A DNA stretch of 64,000 nt from Tubulanus polymorphus. Its lineage: Eukaryota; Nemertea; Palaeonemertea; Tubulaniformes; Tubulanidae. A program made the position numbers and the translations under genes. The notes beneath the pieces were generated by a model. It was not told where the DNA came from. It made no database searches and was given only the letters and a program-made list of their open reading frames with translations. Location of the stretch: positions 2,604,001 through 2,668,000 of the forward strand of contig NC_134028.1 of NCBI RefSeq assembly GCF_964204645.1, written 5' to 3'. Position 1 is the first letter of the stretch, and each line of letters begins with the position of its first letter. Shown in pieces: positions 11,600 to 22,676 of the stretch.

Positions 11600-14500
11600 C
11601 TAGAAATGATAGCCTTCGTAAAGTTGTATGATCGGCGGACTTCTGGTACGTTCTCGGAATATCTTCTCAACTTCTGCCAGACTGATCGGGTTCTCGGGCA
11701 TCACATGAGGTTCGAAGTTGCTAAAAGTTGACTTGGCAGGTTTCTTAACGATCTCAGTTTCAATCTCGTCCGGTTGTGATGACCCGCTTGATGGGTTTTC
11801 AATTTGAATATCAGGGTTCGTTTCATTATTCGTGGTCTGCGGGGATCGATCTTGCGGTTTCTTCATTATAATGTTGCTTTTCATGTTTTGCACCGCTTTC
11901 GCGATGCCATTCTTTGCTGTTTTCAAAATGCTCTGTTGAGGACGTTGATCACTGTCGACGAGCCAATACGTCGTTAGTTCACCTTTACCCTTTGAAAACA
12001 TAAGGAATACAATCATTTCACATGTCATCATAGTGAACCAGGGGCCGGTTTTATAGATTGGTATTAACATTAACCCGGGGGCTAACTTAATACATTTTCA
12101 ATAGAGGTAACCCCCGGGTTAAAGATAATACCAGTCTACAAAACTGAACCCAGGTATTTATCAGAAATTTCGTAAATTCGTAGATAATTTATACTCATTT
12201 ATTCTCTGTGTATACCTTGATCATGACTTTGCCACGGGTCTGAATACTGAAGTCTGGAAATTTATGCAGCAAACGTGTTGTACTGGCGCTTATGTGAATC
12301 CGATTGGCTGCAAATACAAATTTAATCTTGAACAGAATCTCCGTGTCACCGGCGAAGAAAATGGGTATATGGTAGAGGTCTCAACTCACGTAATCCATGG
12401 GATTCCATTCTAGATGCGGTGTTCACAGTGTCCCCAAACAAGCAATATCGCGGCAATGATGTGCCAACCACACCAGCTACGCAAGGACCTATATAGATAA
12501 TAGTATGCAAGTAAAAACAGATTTGAAATCATGGCTGAATTCATGAGATTGACAAAGATTTCGATAGTTTTTACCAGTGTGTATCCCGATCCGGAGGCTT
12601 ATTCTGCCGCATTCGAAGTTTTTCTCAGTGACCACTTTTAACACGTCGAGTGCCATTCGTGCTATCTCTGCAACGTGTCTGTTACCATTCCTTTGAGGTA
12701 AACCTGAAATAAACCAAGTGTTACAGGTATCAACATCCATCTTTAAGGATCCACGATGATTACTACCACATTACCTGATGCCACCATATACGTATCTCCA
12801 ACTGTCTCGACTTTGTAAACGTCGTACAGATCAATCCTACTATCCAATAACGTGTAAAGACTACCCAACAATCCGACGATGTTTATGGGCAACATTTTAG
12901 CCGTTATTTTGTTAAAACCGACGATTCCGGAAAAGAATAATGTCGCTTCTTTGTAATATTCGGCGTTGACGTCTTTTTGATATTTCAATTGCTCCGCCAC
13001 CGTCTTTGGTAACATTTGATACAGCAACGAATCTGTTCTTCTCTTCTCGCGATTCAATTCTTTCGTTTTATCGGCCAAAGTCAACGCGTATCGCTGCATG
13101 TCGTTCGTAACTCTAACCACCAGTTTTGTCTCGATCGGGCTCATAGCTAAAGCTATTATCATCATTATACAATTTAGAGCTAAAGAATTATCGGTCTCGG
13201 CAATTCTGTTGTCGATGGCCTCTGCGATTACATCAGCTAGTCGCATCTGCATACTGAGTAAGGCATTGATATATTGGGTCATGTTATCGAACCAGTCGGC
13301 TGCGGTTGTTTGGGATGCACCAGTCGTGTTGCGATTTTTGATCATATCTCGATATTTATCAATCGTTGTTTCGATGTCGACTCCTGACGCGTTAGTAATG
13401 GCGTTGGAAACTGCGGTGACGATACTGGAATAATTTTGAGCTCCTCGGAAAAATGTCCAGTAATTGTGATATCGATTCATGTAGAAGGTAAAATTATCGG
13501 TGTCCGGGAATCCATTCATAGCGAAGAATATCGTACCCATCGCTCTTTCGGCGCCGCATTCGTCTTTACTGGCGAGAATCTTCTGGTAGGCCACCATAGG
13601 TCTCCATAGCAAACCGCTACCGGTAGCTTTGATGGCATCGTACAACCATTTCACCAGAACTGATTGAATTTCTGAGTAGAATAGAATTTCTTCAGTAATC
13701 GTTTGAGAGGAATTCAAATCTTTTCTGCTGACGTCGTTGCGATGTTTTGCCAAATGGGCGATGAAGGAGTATTTGTTCTTGAATTCGGGTCGAGCGATGA
13801 GATCTGGGTTTTCAGGCCAGTTTGGTATAGTCGCTACCTACAGGCAAAGCGGATTCAATCAACAAAATATGTTAATCGAAATTTGTCAAAATTTTACCAA
13901 TTCAGAACTTTCCTATGAAACATTTCAATTGACTACGCATCAGAAATGCTATCAAATATACGGAAGCGATAAAGGGCCTCGAGTTGTCGCGTTCAAACTC
14001 GACAAGTCGCCATATCTATGTCGATATATCGCGATATATCGCGTCAAGTCGACATGAATATGTCGACATATCGTGACGTTTTCACGACAAATTTCGCTTT
14101 TTTGCCCATTTTCCACAGGACAAGCCGTCGTTTGAAGACATGTCTAAATGTAAGATGAGGACACCAGTGATATGACGACTGAGTTTCAAGTCGTCATGAA
14201 TATGTCGACTTGTCGCGAGCAAAATGGTTGTGAAAACGAAATATGTCGTCAAAACGTCACGATATGTCGGCATATTCATGTCGACTAGACGCAATATATC
14301 GCGATATGTCGATATAAATATGGCGACTTGTCGAGTTGGAACGCGACAACTCGAGGCCCTTTATCGCTTCCGTACAAATATACCTGCGCATCGGTGCTAT
14401 CCCACAACGCGTGAAGGAATTGGTTAGTATTTGGTCCGATCGAGCTCAGATAGAAAGCCGACATGTCCCGTTCTCTCTGTAACTCGTGAAGTAACGTTCC

Positions 14501-14944
14501 GATCTGGATTGAAAACTCAACCGTATTCTTCGCCTTTATAAATCAGAGGAAAATGTTACGGTATAGTTTACAACTTTCAATAGAAAGGACGGCAATGAAA
14601 TGAGAACTTACTGAGGCCAAACTAATGCGTTCTTCGATACTGAGAGCCAACGAGTAAATTATTATACAAACCAGCGCAACTATCGGTACTAATGTAATGG
14701 TTAACATTTTCATCAACTGTTTACGTTTACCATTTTCGGTCAGTGGTTCACCTTTACAAAAACCTTTGAAATAAAATGCCAATATCTCTATAAATACAGG
14801 CTGCGAACTACAATAACACATTCTTTAAATATCCTTTGGAATATTTTTTTACTCACCAATTTGTCCCTTTTGTTGCATCACCAAATCTCGAAGTATGAAC
14901 TCCAATTGGGCGGCGCTGCTCAGCGAACCCGTTCCGCTAATCAT
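11600..14944 (-). CDS. Membrane guanylate cyclase with NIT sensor domain
   Basis: Makes cGMP if active. Exons (minus) 14944-14857, 14763-14612, 14533-14384, 13837-12775, 12703-12575, 12488-12390, 12307-12216 and 11989-11600 give 720 residues. Order: TM1 (about 50-70), extracellular NIT (nitrate/nitrite-sensing-type) domain (about 75-345, with [10 protein letters not shown] typical of the family), TM2 (about 349-362), a coiled-coil linker with [12 protein letters not shown], a class III cyclase domain (about 420-610) and a polar tail. There is no kinase-homology domain. Guanine-selecting Glu (KVET) and Cys (RYCLFGDT), the second metal Asp478 and the Asn/Arg of DTVNTASR are present. The first metal-binding Asp is Gly434 (FFSGIVGF instead of FSDIVGF), which may impair activity. 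NIT-type cyclases are known in invertebrates, including ones in annelids reported to respond to nitric oxide. Two transposon remnants sit in its introns. Confidence 0.9.
12039..12152. mobile_element. Foldback MITE, family A copy 1
   Basis: The ends GGGCCGGTTTTATAGATTGG and (inverted) CCAGTCTACAAAACTGAACC form an imperfect hairpin of about 114 bp, with arms that continue through TATTA and AACCCGGGGG. It lies in the last intron of the guanylate cyclase gene. A second copy of the same family is at 63019-63131. Confidence 0.75.
12926..12928 (-). other. Codon for Gly434 at the first metal-binding position of the cyclase
   Basis: The minus-strand codon is GGA within TTT TCC GGA ATC GTC GGT (FSGIVG). 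Active membrane guanylate cyclases have Asp here (FSDIVG). The change needs two base differences from GAT or GAC, so it is not a single miscalled base. Confidence 0.85.
13959..14374. mobile_element. Inverted-repeat transposon (MITE-like), 416 bp, with target duplication
   Basis: Perfect outer terminal inverted repeats begin TACGGAAGCGATAAAGGGCC and end with the reverse complement. The element is flanked by direct repeats CAAATA at 13953-13958 and 14375-14380 (up to 8 bp if the adjoining TA is counted). The interior is rich in TCGACATAT and CGATATATCG palindromes and has no coding capacity. It sits in an intron of the guanylate cyclase gene, nine bases past the splice donor. Confidence 0.88.
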
Positions 14945-16191
14945 TTTGATTTCTTTTCACTCGACCCAGGAAATCACTAACAAGGAGTAACGGAAAACAA
15001 AATTCCATATAAAGGATTTTTCCGTTTTAATTTGTATAGCCTTTACATCGGATATTGAAAGATTATACAATCTAATTGCTAAACGATGTGCAGATCTAAA
15101 GGTATTTTCCTTTCAATTTTATCATAATATGGTGAAAATTTACATTGAAATTGCATAGAAAGAAACTTACGGAATTGAGATTATCACAACCGTGCCACCA
15201 GAGAATACCAGACAACTGTGATAGAAATCTCGTCTAACTATGGTTCTGTAATTAAGTTAGATAATTATGAAGTAAACCCGAGTCTACTCGGAAATGAACG
15301 CTGGGTATGTAATGTCACTCATTCAGACGGCCCACTGATTTTTAATTAGTTACATATCTATGTACATGTGACGTATATGATTTTATTTAATAATTGAAGT
15401 GTGATATTTTCGACCAATCTTGTGTCAGTAGATTTAAATTTCTATTTCATGTAAAACGAAGCCTTCGGTCTACGAAGTAGAATAAAAATTCTCGAAATAT
15501 ATATCAGCTCAGTTTAGTTCGTTTTTTAGCCATATTTGATGTTTCAGCTTGAATTGGTCACAAATCTGTGTCCTCTTGTGCTAAAGAATTTTTGAAAAGG
15601 AATAGTCCTGACAAACGAGAAGTATATATCACTTCATCTTAGAAATCCTCCATAGCAATAGACTATTTGATAAAGAAAACAAAATGGATTTCGATTAAGT
15701 TTATTTCTGTATACTAGTATAAGAAATACATATATTTTCGCAATCATTTATATAATCTATCATAAACCATTGGAAAGAAATGTTTCTTGTACAAATTCAT
15801 ACGTATGACATGTGACCCAACTTAAACTCTCTCACTCAGCTATATATGATAGAAACTATGTACTTGGCCAGGAAAAAATAAACCAAGGCTAAAAGATCTG
15901 ATAGCTTGTTGCTCATTACTGCTTAGGTTAAAAGTTGACCCGGCCGGCCGCCTATCTACCCTGTATATTACTTTTTATAAAATCGTGATCAATTTTACCA
16001 TAAGCAAACCAGGTAGCTATAGAAATAAACTGATTACAAATTTGATTGCGTTTTACAAAATGACCCGGCCGATTGGAAGAAATAAGGTATCATGTTTGTT
16101 TACCCTAATAACCCTCAAATGATCCACGTATAAATACAGATCTTTTAAACGGATTGTCTGATGAAACTGTACAGAATAAACGTAGTTTTTA
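14945..16191. other. Cyclase promoter side and SORD 3' UTR
   Basis: Both flanking genes are on the minus strand. The right part holds the SORD 3' UTR (a TTTATT at 15702-15707 is a possible minus-strand poly(A) signal). The left part must hold the cyclase promoter and 5' UTR. No other gene is visible. Confidence 0.4.
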
Positions 16192-19053
16192 TTATGTGGA
16201 CGATGATAGTGTTGGCGACGAGCATTCGATCATGACCTTGACCGCGCCGCTTGCGCGATCGCAAAAAGTTTCGAAAGCGGCCAAAGTTTGTTCGAGGGTG
16301 AATCGATGAGTTATCAAAACACTGGCGTCAATGGCACCAGATGCCATCATTTTTAGTGCCGTCGGATAACTGCAAAATATAACAACGAAAGTGTAATGAT
16401 AGCAGCTTCAATTAGTTATATTCTAAATTGTTAGGTCGATCACGTGGTAAACTTACGTGTTAACGTAACGATGCATCCCGCGTATGTCAACCTCCCTGAT
16501 AGCCGCGTTAACTATAGGAAACATTACCTCCTGTTTGCCTATACCCACTAATTGCAGAACTCCGCAAGGACGAGTAGCCTGAAAATGTATACATTGAAGT
16601 GAATTATCGAAGTATTTGCAGCGATTATACTAATGTTCGCACAGGATTTTATAGATGATCTCTAACTTAATCACGCATTTACAAAACTCGTTATATCAGA
16701 TGTAGATTCGTTTGGGTTGCTGCGAATTGTCCATGTTCGGCTTGAAAAACTTACGTAAACGCCAAGTCTAATGCTCGACTCAGCTCCGCTACATTCGATA
16801 GTAATATCGGCCATTTCTCCGCCGAATGTTGCGACAATCGTCTCAACGAGTTCAGGAATTTGTTGTTTTTCAATCAACAGCGTGTGATCGGCTCCGACTT
16901 TCTTCGCAAAATTCAGCCGTTCAGCGTCGATATCTGCAATTGTTTGTTTTTTTGTAAAAGTAGAATTCTGATTAGTTTTTGCCTATTTGAATTTGAACTA
17001 AACGAACTTATCTGTGGTTTAAATAGCGGTCAAATAGATCAATTAAATTTCGAATTTATCAATGGAAACTCTATGCGATGTACCTGTGATAAGGATTTCA
17101 GACGCGCCCATTGATTTCGCAACCAACATGCATATTATTCCAATAGGTCCTAGAAAAGGAAATGTTCGCCGGTTCTATATTAAAATAATACTTTATTTGA
17201 AAAACTTTTCCAGTACTCTTGACTTTCAATGTATTCTGTACCTGCACCAAGAACTAAGACTTTATCACCGAGTGAAACACCAGCGCGTCTACAGGCGTGT
17301 ATACCACACGACAACGGTTCAGCTAAAGCTCCATCTTCGAATGTTAATTTATCCGGAATCCTAAAAAAAAAACAGAAAACTTATTCATCAAATTGATAAA
17401 AATCCCAATAATGTCGTTTCGAAAAATATCAAGTTCATTTAAATAACTGAAACGATTCGTGATTGTTTAAAGCCAAGAAAACGTACGTGTAGGGGACTGA
17501 TTTGATGAAATTAAATAATTCTTACTTGTGGCATAAATCAGCCGCGTGGACGAAATATCTACACAGGGAGCCGTCGGTTGGCGGTGTGGCCAACCCCTTC
17601 ACGTCCAGACACATGTTATACCGACCACTTTTACAGTAAAAACACAAACGGCACGGTGTAGCAGGTTCTATCGCAACTCGATCACCTAGAAATATCCATT
17701 TATAGATGGAATTTATCAGAAGATGAACGTTGATTAGAATCAATTCCGTATATGATTTTGTAGGACAATCGCACGGGAAAGTCAAACTTATTGATGGGAC
17801 GCGGTATGCATCATGCTTACCAATTTTCAAATGGGAGACACCATTACCTATACTGGTAACAGTACCGCTTGATTCGTGACCAATAACTAGAGGATCGGTC
17901 AGTACAAATTCTCCGTGTTTACCGTCCGACCAGTAGTGTACATCAGAACCACATATCCCAACTTTATTTATAGCTATTTGTACTTCTGGAAAGTAATGGG
18001 AAGAAAATTCATATATTTTGACGACCTCGCAAATTTTCCGCCTTTTATCTTCATCGGTGCAAGTCACCCATTTGCGGGTTGAAATTCGATGGTCGGTTTT
18101 TAAAAATCACATGTATTTCAACTACAGGATTTTATATTCATTCCCAAATCGCTGATACATAAATCTTATCGGAATGGTATTAGGATCAAATCAGCCAAAA
18201 TGCACTGTCGCCAATGTACCGGTACTAATACTTTTTCCAAAGAGTCACTAACAATCCATTATCGTAGATATTCATTCATCCATACAACTTACCATTATTT
18301 CCTGGTTGTGGAACACTACGATTTTCCTGTAAGACCATAAACAATGATTAAGAAACGAAATAGACTATTTCTCAGAAAAAGTAATTATGAAAAAGTCATT
18401 GAAGTCAGAGAGTGCATTATTCTTGTTTTGAGCAGTGTAATGGTAACACATAACATTGTATACCCAGTGAAACCCGTGATGCGACCGGTACCAACGGGAA
18501 ACGTAAGTAAAATAGATAAGATTATACAGAACTTATATCGACGCTCTGGCGCTATGATGAACATGTGCTTTGCACGGACGGCACAATGTTTTTTTTTGGA
18601 TAGAAAAACCTGTACCTGTATTAACAATGGCACGTACAGATCCTTAGAGGTAGTTCAATTGCTCTATAAAAACATCGCGCACAACACAACTCAACGTATG
18701 TGCGTAATATGGTATTACGTATTCAAGAACTGTTAATATATATATAGGCTATTTCTAAATATGAAACCGTTATTTAAATCGTGTCTATCAAATCAATACC
18801 AATACCGAACAGATGGCAGCAAATATAATGGGGAAAAAAGTTGATATATATGATTATACAGAATTATCCTTTCCTGTACTAATTGTATGGTGGAGAACAC
18901 AAATTTACCGTGGATTTTCCAGGCAATTAACCTGAGTGGATAAGCGGCGTCGACAATATATTGTTTCTGGTGTGAAGTCGAGTAACTTACCAATCGAAGA
19001 TCCCGCTTTGCATAAAGAACTACAGATAGATTATTGTCAGCGTCAGGCTTCAT
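16192..19053 (-). CDS. SORD: Sorbitol dehydrogenase (polyol pathway)
   Basis: Zinc- and NAD-dependent oxidation of sorbitol to fructose in the cytosol. Exons (minus) 19053-18991, 18326-18293, 17985-17821, 17685-17526, 17360-17242, 17149-17084, 16933-16755, 16578-16457 and 16369-16192 join in phase to give 361 residues (human 357). Catalytic zinc residues Cys44 ([11 protein letters not shown]), His69, Glu70 (GHES) and Glu155 (AEPLS) align with human. The Rossmann motif is GAGPIG. The structural-zinc loop has four cysteines (99, 102, 105 and 113; spacing C-x2-C-x2-C-x7-C), which mammalian SORD lacks. A tiny 34-base second exon is supported by exact phase and by the match [10 protein letters not shown] to human ENYPIPEPGP. 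Intron 1 is about 660 bases and holds no other gene. The gene is divergent from renalase. Confidence 0.95.
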
Positions 19054-19652
19054 AGCGGCAACAACGTCTCTACGTGGATCGGTGTCCTGTGAATGACTGA
19101 ATGAAGGCTGGCCCGTGAGCGGCCTACCAAACTAAATAAGTCCCGCACTTCAACAATTATTTACCATCGCACCAGCTGTTGCTATGGTCTTTCACGAACA
19201 TCTCTGTGTCATTATTGATACAATAATATTTACAAGCTTCTAATCGGGAAGATAAGCGGCCGGGCTCTATTGGGAAAAGCCATGAGTCAATTTTGGTGGC
19301 TGGGCCAGTAAATAGAAGAAAAGTTAACTTGTCTCTTGGTATGGGCGTGGGCTAATCAAGTCATATCTTGGACAAATCAAGAAACCCTGGGCTGTGATTG
19401 TTTGCATTCTGGTGGGATTCGAATCTAACCACGAACATATAGACTGGGTGCCGCACTCACAGATCGATAACCAGTCTACCGGTGACGCCATCAATGAAAC
19501 CTTCTACGTCATCATATTCTACATCACCGTGGTCGTCCAATATGACGTCATTTCTGATAGGTTTGGAGCGATCTCAAGGTCGTAGACTACAAAGTGAAAT
19601 ACTTCCGGGTTTTTAATTTTTTGTACACTCTTTGCTAGAAAACTTACCCAAA
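19054..19652. promoter_or_regulatory. Divergent promoter region of SORD and renalase
   Basis: 599 bases separate the two start codons. A palindromic CRE-like TGACGTCA lies at 19543-19550, with CCAAT just before it at 19537-19541, about 105 bases upstream of the renalase ATG. Function is inferred from the motifs only. Confidence 0.45.
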
Positions 19653-21263
<1,611 letters not shown>

Positions 21264-21776
21264 AATAAGCCGTGTAGATTTTAGTTAAGTTTGAGAGTAT
21301 AAGGTTTCCATTTTCTTGCAATTCAATATGTTGACATCATGTAGTTTGCTTTAGACGATTGTAGTGTATTTGTTATTTACTGCCTGTTTATATATGAACA
21401 GTATTGTGAACATACAATATGTACAGCAGAATGAAACTAGTAGTGTGTCATTGTCTAATGCATGTTCAGAACCAGATGCTGCTCACTCACATTCCTCTCT
21501 ATTATTAACAGAATCAAACCTAAAATATTCTATGAAGAGCTAAATTTAGAATATTTTGATAATTTTGAAAATATATGCAGTTCTTTTGCGTATTTCTGAA
21601 TATTAAGAGTTAGATACATGTTGTTGTTGTTTATATGAAATAGAAATGATTGATTGCTATGAAATTTTTACAGGAAAGCCTGTAATTTAAAATGAAATTA
21701 TCTTATAAATAATATTTTAAGACAAGTTCATGCTTCCTATTTTCAGTATTGTTATAGATCTTTGATATAATCTCGC

Positions 21777-21782
21777 AATAAA
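21777..21782 (+). terminator. Poly(A) signal of renalase
   Basis: AATAAA about 515 bases after the stop codon, followed by T-rich sequence. Confidence 0.55.
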
Positions 21783-22303
21783 AATATGAATTTTCTTCAC
21801 ATAGCATCTGTTTTTGTGTTCAGCTTTCTTATGATCTACTAGAATCGTGGAAAATAACTTCAACTACCAACTAAAACACATTTCTAAAGTCAATGAAATT
21901 TTTTAATTCATATTAGAAAATTACTTATATAAACTCTATAATCGTTTTTAGGTAAAAAAAAAAACAATTTCATAAATCTGATCACAAGAGCAAAATATAC
22001 AGTAGCACCATTAAAAATAACAACCGTATGATGGAAGTGATTTTCAATTATCTGATTGAGGAATATGTCTAGGAAAATACTTTGAAGAAACATCACAATT
22101 CATGGATATACAGGTCCCTAGATAGTCTATATGTTTTAAAACACAAACATTCTCTGAAAAATGATTTCAATTCAGGGCCTATCGGTTATGAAGGGTACAT
22201 AGAAGTTGTTAAAGCAGTGAGATGAGATTTACACATGAGCAAGCGTTTTAATGACCATATAGACGTTATATTACATAGAATTACAAATCAAGAATGTTTT
22301 TAG
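21783..22303. other. Intergenic between convergent RNLS and TMEM104
   Basis: AT-rich, with no coding frame that resembles a protein. It holds the 3' ends of both neighbours and is bounded on the right by a foldback transposon. Confidence 0.4.
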
Positions 22304-22543
22304 ACCCCAGTGAAGTTCATTACTTGTTCCTTATTCCTTATTCCGTTACTTATTCAGAATTCAACTCCCAATAAGGAACAAGTAACATGTTACTTGTTCC
22401 TTATTCAGATTTTCTTGTTACTTATTCAGAATTCATCTCCCAATAAGGAACAAGTAACATGTTACTTGTTCCTTATTGGGAGATGAATTCTGAATAAGTA
22501 ACGGAATAAGTAATAAGGAACAAGTAATGAACTTCACTGGGGT
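22304..22543. mobile_element. Foldback MITE, 240 bp, with 9-bp target duplication
   Basis: The element begins ACCCCAGTGAAGTTCATTAC and ends with its exact reverse complement. It is flanked on both sides by TGTTTTTAG (22295-22303 and 22544-22552). Inside, a perfect palindrome centred on GTAACATGTTAC occurs twice, so the element can form nested hairpins. It has no coding capacity. It is 134 bases past the TMEM104 stop codon, so it is probably in that gene's 3' UTR. Confidence 0.9.
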
Positions 22544-22676
22544 TGTTTTTAGTTATTATTCAGATGAATATTGCAAGAATATCCCATCAATATTGAAACT
22601 TAAGCTAAGGATAGTCTCAACTGGAGCAAACGCACTGTTTCACTAGCTAGAGGCCACAACTGGAAGATACTGACAC

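Noticed and set aside
11600-12070. Reading the cyclase last exon as a separate 156-residue gene
   Set aside because: The first part is intron and includes the foldback element; the coding part continues the cyclase domain (GKGELTTYW) in phase.
12743-13753. Prokaryotic-type chemoreceptor because of the NIT domain
   Set aside because: The exon is followed in phase by a full eukaryotic cyclase domain, and introns are present.
14224-14427. Open frame overlapping the cyclase intron
   Set aside because: It is formed by the interior of the inverted-repeat transposon.
18344-18736. 130-codon plus-strand open frame
   Set aside because: It spans SORD intron 1 on the opposite strand and has no similarity or splice support.
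19418-19440. tRNA B-box-like GATTCGAATCTAACC
   Set aside because: No matching A-box, acceptor stem or cloverleaf could be drawn around it.
22304-22543. Repeated palindromes as a CRISPR array or microRNA gene
   Set aside because: Terminal inversion plus target duplication explain it as a transposon; there are no spacers of regular length.
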